Assembly: GCA_964385465.1 (NCBI GenBank)
Contig: CAYLPJ010000003.1
Coordinates: 217,741 to 281,740 of the forward strand
Direction: 5' to 3'
DNA: 64,000 nucleotides
From: CAYLPJ01 sp964385465
GTDB taxonomy: Bacteria > Planctomycetota > Phycisphaerae > SM23-33
The translations under genes and the position numbers were made by a program. Below the pieces are notes generated by a model, which did no database searches, was not told the DNA's origin, and was given only the letters and a program-made list of their open reading frames with translations. Of this stretch, positions 24,801 to 32,856 are shown piece after piece. Positions within the stretch are counted from its first letter, which is position 1. Every line of letters starts with the position of its first letter.

Positions 24801-26765
24801 TTGGCAGGCCCCACCGCGAAGGTCGCATACCGTATCTGGGCGCCGCTCTGGCGCGACGATACGATCTTCACCCGCCTCACCGAGTTCCTCACCCGGACCG
24901 GTCAGCGCGTCGACGAGGTCGCCCTGTTCAACGCCTACATTCACGTCCCCGGCCGGGAGCTCGGGGAGGTGGACCGCGCCTGCGCCGTGCTCGCCGAGCG
25001 CATGGCCCGGCTGCGCGAGGCGGGGATCCCCTCGGTGGGCATCAATGTCCTGGGCACGATGGGGCACGGCATCCACCGCGGCGCGCGGCCCATGCCATTC
25101 CAGCAGGGCACCTCCCCCGATGGCGGCGAGGGCGCGGGTATCTGCATTACCGCCCCGCAGTTCCTGGAGTACACGACCGCCCTGTACCGCCGGATGGCCG
25201 ACGCCCGCCCGGCGTTCGTCTGGATGGACGACGACCTGCGGTACCAGCCCGGGCGGGCGTGCTTCTGCGGGCGCTGCCTGGAGGCCTTCGGCTGGCCGGA
25301 AGGGCGAGAGAAGCTCACGGCCGGGCTCCGCGACCCGGCGGGCGCGGAGTTGCGGGCACGATGGAGCGCGTTTCTCGCCGACCAGCTCACCGGCCTGTGC
25401 CGGCGGATCGCCGAAGCCGTCCGATCGGTGGACGACCGGATCGACGTCGGCATCATGACCGTCGGGCACAGTTGCACCACCTACGGAAACTACCCCATCC
25501 GACGAATGTTCGACGCCGCCGGGGCCGTCAAGTGCAGGCCCGGCCACGGCTACTACTGCGACGACCCCCGCTGCGGAATGGTGGGCAAGGCGCTCGACGT
25601 CGCCCGGCAGGTCCGCGAGCTGCCCGGTCACGTCCTCGACATCCAGTACGAGTTGGAGAACTGGCCCTACGTCACGTTCGACAAGGCCGTCGCCACCGTG
25701 ACCAACGAATGCACCATGTCCCTGGCGGCCGGCTGCAACGGCGTGGCCCTCAACGCCCTCAGCGAATGCTCCGACCGCTTCGATGACTATCGCCCTCTCG
25801 CCCGCGCGGTCGCCGCGCACCGGCCCGTGTGGGACCGCCTGGCCGACGCGTGCGCTGGAATGTCCCTTCGCGGCTTCTGGCCGGCCGACCACACCGAGCT
25901 GGCCGCGCGCCGATGGGACGTCGCCGCATGGCCCGCGTGCACAGAGCCCGCCGACTACGAGATCCAACGCCCCTGCCGGCTCGGCGAGATGGGTATCCCG
26001 CTGACCGCCGATCGGCGGGCCGCCTGCGGGGTGCTGCTCGCCGGCCGCGTTGCCGAGGCGTTCGGGACCGACGAGCTCCGCGACATGCTCGCCGGCGCGG
26101 TCTACCTCGACGAGAAGGCCCTGGAGGTCCTCTGGGCCAAGGGGCTGGGCGAGCAGACCGGCGTGAGGCCGTCCGAGCGGGTCTTTACGTGCTTCGAGCG
26201 ACTGGCCACGCATCCGCTGAACGGTCCGGAGGCCGGCAACGGCCGACGGGCCATGCACTACAGCGACTCTGCCACGCTGCTGGAGCCGGTCGGCGGGGCG
26301 CCCGTGGAGACGCTCGCCGAGGCGGTTGCCTCGGAAAGCTGGACGCCCCTCGGGCCGTGCATGACGGCCTGCACGAACGAGCTCGGCGGGTGGGTCGTGG
26401 TGGCGACGTACCAGCCGTGGCAGTACCTCGGGCGGACGGGCAAGCGGAGGCAGCTCCAGAGCGTCTTCGACTGGCTTGCCGGCGGGCGGATGCCCGTGCG
26501 GATCGATGCCCCCGTGCGCGTCTGGCCGATGGTGCGGCTGGAGCCCGCCGCCGGCCGGGGCGTCGCCGTCCTCCAGAACATGGCCCTCGATCCCACGCCG
26601 CCGCTTCCCGTCCGCATGGGGGTCTCCGCCGATCGCGTCGTCCGGCTGACCTGCGCCGGGCAGGTCGATCTTCCGGCCCGCCCCGACGGCGACGCGACGA
26701 GGATCGACGTCCCCGCCCTCGCGCCCTGGGAGCAGGCGGTGCTGCTGGCCTCGGCGAGGCCCTGA
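24801..26765 (+). CDS. Unclassified large enzyme, possibly a TIM-barrel glycosidase
   Basis: A 654-aa protein with no clear family identification. The start is TTG at 24801 with AAAGGAG about 8 nt upstream. The N-terminal half alternates strands and helices like a TIM barrel (AYRIWAPLW, VALFNAYIHVPG, GINVLGTMGHG, VWMDDDLRYQPG, LDIQYELENWP). Acidic residues at strand ends (DDD and YELEN) are where clan-A glycosidases place catalytic acids. It carries clustered cysteines CFCGRC after the DDD strand. The C-terminal third looks like beta-sandwich modules. Sugar-degrading function is a guess. No signal peptide is seen. Confidence 0.55.
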   Translation: MAGPTAKVAYRIWAPLWRDDTIFTRLTEFLTRTGQRVDEVALFNAYIHVPGRELGEVDRACAVLAERMARLREAGIPSVGINVLGTMGHGIHRGARPMPFQQGTSPDGGEGAGICITAPQFLEYTTALYRRMADARPAFVWMDDDLRYQPGRACFCGRCLEAFGWPEGREKLTAGLRDPAGAELRARWSAFLADQLTGLCRRIAEAVRSVDDRIDVGIMTVGHSCTTYGNYPIRRMFDAAGAVKCRPGHGYYCDDPRCGMVGKALDVARQVRELPGHVLDIQYELENWPYVTFDKAVATVTNECTMSLAAGCNGVALNALSECSDRFDDYRPLARAVAAHRPVWDRLADACAGMSLRGFWPADHTELAARRWDVAAWPACTEPADYEIQRPCRLGEMGIPLTADRRAACGVLLAGRVAEAFGTDELRDMLAGAVYLDEKALEVLWAKGLGEQTGVRPSERVFTCFERLATHPLNGPEAGNGRRAMHYSDSATLLEPVGGAPVETLAEAVASESWTPLGPCMTACTNELGGWVVVATYQPWQYLGRTGKRRQLQSVFDWLAGGRMPVRIDAPVRVWPMVRLEPAAGRGVAVLQNMALDPTPPLPVRMGVSADRVVRLTCAGQVDLPARPDGDATRIDVPALAPWEQAVLLASARP

Positions 26766-26778
26766 GGGGCGGGGGCCG

Positions 26779-27596
26779 CTACGGGCCGGCCCTGCCAAAC
26801 GACACCCGGATGTCCTCGATGCTGCCGGGGAAGGCCGCCGACGGCGAGGCCTTGCCGACGGCGGGATACCTGGTCTGGGTGAACTGCCCGGCCTCGAGGA
26901 TGCCGGCGGGGTAGATCGACAGGGCTCCGTCGGCGTGCCCGGTGGCGACGACGGCCCCGCCGACCTCCAGCAGCACCGTGCCGTCCTCCCCCAGCGTCCC
27001 CCGGATCGCCACCGGCGAGTGCGGCAGCGGAGTGTCCGCCTGGACGACGGTGTGGGCCGGGTCCAGCCGATCCCACCGCAGCGGGACGGGCACGTCCATC
27101 ACGGCCATGCAAAGCCGCCCCTTCCGGACGTACACGGCGTAGCCGGCGAAGAACCCGCCGCCAGGAAGAACGGCCGGTCATGGTCTCGGGCCAGGCGTCG
27201 GCAGGCCCAGTCGGCAATGCGGAGGTCGGACAGCATGGAAGCCTGGTCGTCGTCGAGTGGGCCCCAGTGCGCGACGAAGCTGTAGTACCCCGGCTCGTCG
27301 GTCAGGCAGGCGGCGTGTCGTGAGCGGAGCCCGAACTGCTGGCCGTCGAACAACCCGCCGTTCTCGTCCCACAGCGGTTCATCCCACACCGCGCGGGCGG
27401 CGCGTTCGACGCAGCCGCCGTGATCGACCTTGCCCACCAGCATCGTGCGGTAGCCGTTGCGGCGGAAGTGCAGGGGCAGGGGCAGGGCGCGGTCGCGGGC
27501 CGGGGAATTCTCCAACAGGTCGTTGAGCAGGTAGCAGCCGGTGGTGGTCGGGCGCAGGCCCGTCAGCAGCGCCGTCCGCGACGGGTTGCATACCGC
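26779..27596 (-). pseudogene. Broken arylsulfatase remnant (two fused fragments)
   Basis: Two sulfatase pieces lie head to tail in different frames. The first (about 27170-27596) begins right at the formylglycine site, CNPSRTALLTGLRP, and runs to RPFFLAAG. The second (26779 to about 27165) is a sulfatase C-terminal domain starting around GGFFAGYAVYVRKG and ending GSIEDIRVSFG. The N-terminus before CNPSR and the whole middle, including metal-site segments, are missing. The junction near 27155-27170 falls in a short GGCGGCGGG stretch readable in both frames. Clearly non-functional as a sulfatase. Confidence 0.8.
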
Positions 27597-29086
27597 GTCC
27601 CGCCGTCGTTCATGTCCTTGGCGCGCTCGAGGCAGTCGTCCAGCGTCGCCGAGTGCAGCGGGCAGGGGCTGTACCAGCGCCCGTGGGCCTCGGTGGCGTT
27701 GCGGGCGTCGATCTGGTCGTTCGTCACGGCGCGGAGGTTGGCGAGGAACCGCCCGCGGAAGTCGGCGAAGCTCTCGCTGCCGTGGTAGGTCTGCAGCGTG
27801 ATGCCCGCGTGCTCTGCGTAATGCCGCCACGCCTCCGGGAAGAACCCCATCAGGAAGACCTGCGCGAGGTTGAGGTAGATCGACGCGCGGCTGTTGATCT
27901 CCGTGTTCTGGAGGACGTTCTCCTGGCAGCCCCCGCCGACGTAGAGGCGGCAGTCCTCGACGGCCTTGCCCATGCGGGCGTTCGCCTCGATGAGCACGTC
28001 GTCGTTGAAGACCGCCACGACATTCCGCCCCCGCCCGGCCAGGTCGGCCAGGAGGTCGAAGTACTCCGCCGGGTGCTCCCGGGAGATGCGGGCGTTGAGC
28101 TTGGGATTGACCAGGCCAAGCTCGCGGTAGGCATCGACGATCAGCCGCGTGACGTCGTTGAACACCGGCCGGCCCCGGCGGTCGCAGCCGCCGATGACCA
28201 CGGTGGTGGAGGTCTCCCTCGGCTCCCGGCGGATGCCGAACTTCACGTCGGTCATGGCCAGGAAGGCATCGATGCCGTCGCGGGCGTCGGCGAGTGTGAT
28301 CCGCCCGGCGTCGAGGTCGGCGCGGAGGTAGGGGGCGAGCATGCGGTCGAGGTGCCCGAGGATGCTCTCGCCGATGCCCTCCAGCGACCCGCAGGCCTCG
28401 CGAAGGAACAGGATGGTGTTGAGGGCCTCGTGGAAGGTCCGCGGCGGCTCGGCGGGGACGCGGTCGCCCGTCCGGGCCGTACGCTCCAGGCGAACGCGGA
28501 CGCCCGGGTCGCACTCCTCGGCGGCGAGCAGGCGCGCCGTGTCGGCGAAGCGTCCCGCCAGGGCGATCAGCGACCGGCAGCCGATGACGGCGGCATCGAG
28601 GAAGTCGCGCTGCTCGTCGGAAACGCCCCGGCGCAGGCGGGCCTCGGCGCGGGTGATGAGTCCGTTGAGCCCCACGGCCAGGACGTTGTCATAGCCGACG
28701 CAGTGGTGGTCGTGGTCCAGCACGCTCGGCCCGCGGAGCAGACCGGCCTCCCGCGCCGGCGCCTGCCGCTCAATGGACCGGCGCTCCAGCTCTCGTTGCG
28801 CCGGCCGGGTGCGGAGCCACCCGCCCAGCCCGCGGATGCCCCAATCATGCCTCGGCCGCCCCGAGACGATCTCGTAGAAGAAGGGGTAATGCCGGAAGAC
28901 GTGCACATCGCACATCCTCGCGGCCGTCTCGTAGATCATCGCCTTCCGCCGGCAGGGCCCCCAGTGCGGATTCTCGGCATCGAGGCGTTCCATCTCGGCG
29001 ATGATTTCGCCGACGTCTGCGGGACAGGTCGCGTAGAACGCGTCCATCTCCCGCTCGAAGTGCGTGGTGTTCTGCCGGAAGCTCAT
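27591..29086 (-). pseudogene. Truncated glycyl radical enzyme (pyruvate formate-lyase-like)
   Basis: Starts at the ATG at 29086 (MSFRQNTTHF) and reads as a PFL-family barrel, with the catalytic thiyl region GGGCQENVLQNTEINSR (Cys-x-Glu). It stops matching after ERAKDMNDGGTRY, where the sequence switches into the sulfatase formylglycine site in another frame. The shared junction bases are GCGGTA (27591-27596). The C-terminal glycyl radical loop is therefore lost and the protein cannot carry the radical. The substrate class is not identifiable, and no activating enzyme is nearby. The frame closes at 27563. Confidence 0.8.
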
Positions 29087-29194
29087 GCGTGGCCCTGCCT
29101 GCCGGCGCCTCCGGCGCCGTGGCACCATTGTACCGCCGCAGGCGCGAATCGGGCAATGCGACGGGCAGGTCCATCCGCCGCGAAGCCCTGCCCC

Positions 29195-29407
29195 CGGGTC
29201 GAGGGAGTCTCCACCGAGCGGTGGAAGCACTGCACCGCCGCCGGCGACGTGGACGAGCCGTACGAACTGCGCGAGGACCCGGACGAGCCGGTGGAGCTCG
29301 CCGGCCGCGCCGAGCACGCCGGCGTTGCCCGCGAGCATCGCCGGCTGCTGCTGGACTGGGTTGTGGACAGCGAGGACACCCGGGCGAAGGCGCGCGGGCA
29401 CCGGTGA
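29195..29407 (+). pseudogene. Sulfatase C-terminal remnant
   Basis: A 70-codon stretch on the plus strand ending at TGA 29405-29407. It carries the typical sulfatase ending: TERWKHCTAAG, then a YELREDPDEPVELAG segment and HRRLLLDWVVDSED. There is no upstream sulfatase sequence or start. It is a leftover 3-prime end of a second sulfatase, opposite in strand to the broken one at 26779-27596. Confidence 0.7.
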
Positions 29408-29418
29408 GGCCCGTCGGC

Positions 29419-30468
29419 TCAGGCGGCGCGGGGCGCGCCGGCGGCGACGGCCCGGATGATGCGTTCTGCCATGGCGTTCAGGGGGACGACGTCGTCGGCG
29501 GCGCCGAGGCGGATGGCCTCTTTGGGCATGCCGAAGACGATGCAGCTCGCCTCGTCCTGCGCCAGCGTGCGCGCGCCGTGCTCGTGCATCGCCAGCAGCC
29601 CGTCGGCGCCGTCGGCGCCCATGCCCGTCAGCAGCACGCCGACGGCGTTGCGCCCGGCGTTCCTGGCCACGGAGTGGAACAGCACGTCGACGCTGGGCCG
29701 CTGGTAATGGACCTGGGGCCCGTCGCGGACGTCGACGAGATACCGCGCGCCGCTTCGTCGCAGGAGCATGTGCTTGTTGCCCGGGGCCACGAGGGCCACG
29801 CCCGGCAGGACCGCGTCGCTGCCGACCGCCTCGCGGACCTCCATGGCGCACAGGTCGTTGAGCCTCCCGGCGAAGCCGGCAGTGAACTTCTCGGGCATGT
29901 GCTGAACGATGACCGTCCCCGGCGTGTCGGCCGGGAGGCGGGTGAGAACGTCCTCGATGGCTCGCGTGCCCCCGGTGGACGCACCGATCGCGAGGACCTT
30001 GTGGGTCGTGTCCAGGCCGGTCCCGCCCTGGACGACGGACCGCTCCGCGGGGGAGGGCTCTTCCGAGCGGCCGACCACGCGGGCGTGCGCCGCCGCCCGG
30101 ACAGCGCGAACGAGCTGCCCGGAGACGTTCGAGACCGAATGGGCCGAGCCGGGCTTGCCCACCACGTCCACGGCCCCGAGGGAGAGGGCCTTCAGGGCCG
30201 TCTCGCTGCCGGCCGGGGTCAGCGAGCTGACTACCACGATCGGAAGCGGATGGTAGCGCATCAGCTTGCGCAGGAAGGTCAACCCGTCCATGCGGGGCAT
30301 CTCGAGGTCCAGCGTGATCACGTCGGGCTTCAGCGCGAGGATCTTGTCGCGGGCCACGTACGGGTCCACCGCCGTGCCCACCACGTCGATATCGCGCGCC
30401 TTGGAGAGCTCGGCCGACAGCACCTGCCGGACCACCGCCGAGTCGTCTACGATCAGGACCCTTGCCAT
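29419..30468 (-). CDS. cheB: Chemotaxis protein-glutamate methylesterase/deamidase
   Basis: A 349-aa CheB. The N-terminal receiver domain has VDDSAVVR, the phospho-acceptor Asp in TLDLEMPRMDG and a conserved KP. The C-terminal methylesterase has the catalytic Ser in GASTGGT, His in VQHMPEKF and Asp in GMGADGADG. It removes methyl groups from the chemoreceptor. It is the last gene of the minus-strand che operon, 30 bp after the CheX-like gene. Confidence 0.96.
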   Translation of the reverse strand: MARVLIVDDSAVVRQVLSAELSKARDIDVVGTAVDPYVARDKILALKPDVITLDLEMPRMDGLTFLRKLMRYHPLPIVVVSSLTPAGSETALKALSLGAVDVVGKPGSAHSVSNVSGQLVRAVRAAAHARVVGRSEEPSPAERSVVQGGTGLDTTHKVLAIGASTGGTRAIEDVLTRLPADTPGTVIVQHMPEKFTAGFAGRLNDLCAMEVREAVGSDAVLPGVALVAPGNKHMLLRRSGARYLVDVRDGPQVHYQRPSVDVLFHSVARNAGRNAVGVLLTGMGADGADGLLAMHEHGARTLAQDEASCIVFGMPKEAIRLGAADDVVPLNAMAERIIRAVAAGAPRAA

Positions 30469-30498
30469 GGGATCTCCCGTTTTCCGTGGCCGGCGGGC

Positions 30499-30987
30499 TC
30501 AGACACAGGCGCCGTTGCAGACTGCCTCCGCCGGCGCGAACAGGGCCAGCTCCACCCGCCCTCCTTCCAGGTTCAGCCCGGCCGTCGCGACGGCCGAGGC
30601 CGTATCCGGTGCCGCGTCCTCCGCATCGTCGAGGATTCGGGCGGCCTGAACGTGGAAGATGGCGTCGGCGTCGGCGAGGTCCGGCAGGAGATTGCCGCAG
30701 ATGACGTTCAGCAGTTCCCCGAGTGCGTCGCGCTGCTGCTCGACGGGGGGGACCTCGCCGAAATCCAGGCCGAGCATGTTGGCCCCGATTTCCGGCAGCA
30801 TGTCCGTGGGGACGCTCAGCGCCACGCGACCTTCGAAAGGCCCGGCGAAGGCGATCAGTGCCATCGTCCGCGGACGGTTCTCCTCGGCGTCCTGCGGCTC
30901 ATCCTCCCAGGCGGGAAGGATGAACGCGAGCGACTCGAAGATCTCGTTTCCAACGCGGTCGAGGAGCTCGCAGAGCTTGCTATTCAT
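30499..30987 (-). CDS. cheX: CheX/CheC-like chemotaxis phosphatase
   Basis: A 162-aa protein with one Glu-x-x-Asn phosphatase motif (GELLNVICGN), the hallmark of CheX/CheC enzymes that dephosphorylate CheY-P. It overlaps the adjacent cheY by 8 nt, consistent with a phosphatase-substrate pair. A second CheX-like protein is encoded at the promoter end of the same operon. Confidence 0.8.
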   Translation of the reverse strand: MNSKLCELLDRVGNEIFESLAFILPAWEDEPQDAEENRPRTMALIAFAGPFEGRVALSVPTDMLPEIGANMLGLDFGEVPPVEQQRDALGELLNVICGNLLPDLADADAIFHVQAARILDDAEDAAPDTASAVATAGLNLEGGRVELALFAPAEAVCNGACV

Positions 30988-31363
30988 TGCACACTCCAGT
31001 CAGGTGGTTGACGACGTCGCGTACGGTCTCCGGCGAGAAGGGCTTGTGGACGAACTCCGCGCCCCGCGCCCGAATGCTGTCGATGCGGGCCTGGCTTCCC
31101 TCCGTCGAGACCACCACGATCGGCAGGTCTTCCCATTCGGGGCTCTGGCGGATGTGCGCGATCATCTCTTCCCCGTCCATCACCGGCATGTTGATGTCCG
31201 CGAAGAGAATGTCCACCCAGTTGCGGGCGAGGACATCGAGCCCCTCCCGGCCGTTCTCGGCCTCCAGCGTCTCGCCGATGGGCAGCCCGGCGGCGCGGAG
31301 GACCTTGGCGACCATGGATCGCATGACCGCACTATCGTCCACAATCAGTACGTTGAGAGACAT
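30980..31363 (-). CDS. cheY: CheY-like response regulator
   Basis: A 127-aa single receiver domain with acidic pair VDDSAVMR, phospho-acceptor in FADINMPVMDG, switch residues in VVVSTEG and lysine in HKPFSPE. It lacks an output domain, so it should signal to the motor or act as a phosphate sink. It overlaps the CheX-like gene by 8 nt. Confidence 0.92.
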   Translation of the reverse strand: MSLNVLIVDDSAVMRSMVAKVLRAAGLPIGETLEAENGREGLDVLARNWVDILFADINMPVMDGEEMIAHIRQSPEWEDLPIVVVSTEGSQARIDSIRARGAEFVHKPFSPETVRDVVNHLTGVCNE

Positions 31364-31396
31364 GTCTGTTGCTCCCGTCTCTTTCTCTTTGTGTTC

Positions 31397-31876
31397 TCAC
31401 AGCTCTTTCTGTCTGCCGCCGGTGCTGACCCAGACCCGCCCGGTCCCGACGTCGAGGTACATGGTCCTGGCGATCGAGCCGCCGGTGTCCTCGGCTTCGA
31501 TGAGCACGCTGTTCTTCCACAGCAGCCTGCGGAGGACGACGTAGTTCCTCTTGCCGATCTTGAAGCGGTCGTTCTGTACGCTGTTGACATTCGCGCCGCC
31601 GGCGACCTTGACCACCATGCGGGACTTGACGCCGCCGGCGTCGTACAGTTTCCTGAAGAACGCCGGCACGCCCGTATCCACGAACATGAAAGGGTTCGCC
31701 GCGGCCTTGTCACGGTTGGCCCGGCCCTCCGGAAGCATCACGTGCAGGATGCCGCCGACGGTGGCCTGGGGGTCATAGACGGCGATGCCCAGGCAACTGC
31801 CCAACGCGTGGGTCACGATGACATCGTCGGCCTCTCGGGAGAGCTTCATGTCTGCAACGCCCACAATGTGCTTCAA
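31397..31876 (-). CDS. cheD: Chemoreceptor glutamine deamidase CheD
   Basis: A 159-aa CheD. The catalytic cysteine sits in ALGSCLGIAVYD and the partner histidine in GGILHVMLPEG; a VKVAGGANV segment is also typical. It deamidates receptor glutamines and often pairs with CheC/CheX, which this operon also encodes. The start is a TTG at 31876 with GAGG a few bases upstream. Confidence 0.93.
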   Translation of the reverse strand: MKHIVGVADMKLSREADDVIVTHALGSCLGIAVYDPQATVGGILHVMLPEGRANRDKAAANPFMFVDTGVPAFFRKLYDAGGVKSRMVVKVAGGANVNSVQNDRFKIGKRNYVVLRRLLWKNSVLIEAEDTGGSIARTMYLDVGTGRVWVSTGGRQKEL

Positions 31877-31894
31877 CGCCTGTCCTCACACCCC

Positions 31895-32728
31895 TCAGGG
31901 CCTCTGGTACACGGTGGGACGGACATACCGGAACCCGTGATGGATGCCGGTAAGGCTCTCGGAGTGTCCCACAAACAGTGTGCCCCCCGGCGACAGCAGG
32001 TCGTGGAAGCGGCCGATAAGGTGCTCCCGCGTGGGGCGGTCGAAATAGATCATCACGTTGCGGCAGAAGATCACGTCGAACGGGCCCGCCATCGGCCACG
32101 ACTCCATCAGGTTCAGCCGGGCGAAGTGCACCAGCTTGCGCACCTGCGGCAGGACCTTGTACCGCTTGTGGGGGCGGCTCTCGATGCACGTGAACGACCG
32201 CGCGCGGACCATCGGCGAGACCGGCTGAATCCGGTCGGCGTCGTACACCGCCGCCCGCGCCGTCGTCAGCATCCTCGTGGAGATGTCCGTCGCGAGGATG
32301 CGGGCGTCCCACGAGTTCGACTGGGGCAGGGCCTCGCGGACGGTGATGGCGATGGAATACGGCTCCTCGCCGGAGGAGCAGCCCGCCGACCAGATGCGAA
32401 GCCGCTGCGAGCCCGTCGCAGCCAGTCGCGGCAGGATCTCCTCCCCGAGGTGCTCGAAATGATCCGGCTCGCGGAAGAAGGAGGTCAGGTTCGTCGAGAT
32501 CGCGTCCAGCAGGGCCGTGATCTCCGTACGCCCACCGTCCCCGCGAAGGTACTCCAGGTACTCGTGGAAGTCCCGAAGCTTCAACGCCCGCAGCCGCTTG
32601 TTCAGCCGGGCACGAACCAGTTGAACCTTGCCGTCGTGAAGGGTGATCCCGCACAGGCGATGAATCAGCCGGGCGATCTCCTCGAAGACCGCATCGCTCA
32701 GCTCCACACTCAGCATGTCTGTGGACAA
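31895..32728 (-). CDS. cheR: Chemotaxis methyltransferase
   Basis: A 277-aa CheR. The N-terminal helical domain (LIHRLCGITLHDGK) is followed by the SAM-binding domain with WSAGCSSGEEPYSIAI, an ILATDIST acidic strand and FDVIFCRNVMIYF. The start is probably TTG at 32728, because GGAGG lies 9 nt upstream; an ATG at 32716 is the alternative. It methylates the receptor encoded just upstream in the operon. Confidence 0.95.
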   Translation of the reverse strand: MSTDMLSVELSDAVFEEIARLIHRLCGITLHDGKVQLVRARLNKRLRALKLRDFHEYLEYLRGDGGRTEITALLDAISTNLTSFFREPDHFEHLGEEILPRLAATGSQRLRIWSAGCSSGEEPYSIAITVREALPQSNSWDARILATDISTRMLTTARAAVYDADRIQPVSPMVRARSFTCIESRPHKRYKVLPQVRKLVHFARLNLMESWPMAGPFDVIFCRNVMIYFDRPTREHLIGRFHDLLSPGGTLFVGHSESLTGIHHGFRYVRPTVYQRP

Positions 32729-32856
32729 CGTTCGTTGCCTCCACGGCGGGCGGGGAGTCGCGCCCGGCCGCGCCGCTCAGGGCGCCGAGGCCGCCGCCTC
32801 GGGCCGGGCAGAACCCGACCGAGACGGCGGCCGCGACGCAAGCCGATGGTCGATGC

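Noticed and set aside
19906..24828. A 1,640-codon minus-strand open frame opposite the methyltransferases and glutamine synthetase.
   Set aside because: No motif in its translation; the plus-strand proteins are well supported.
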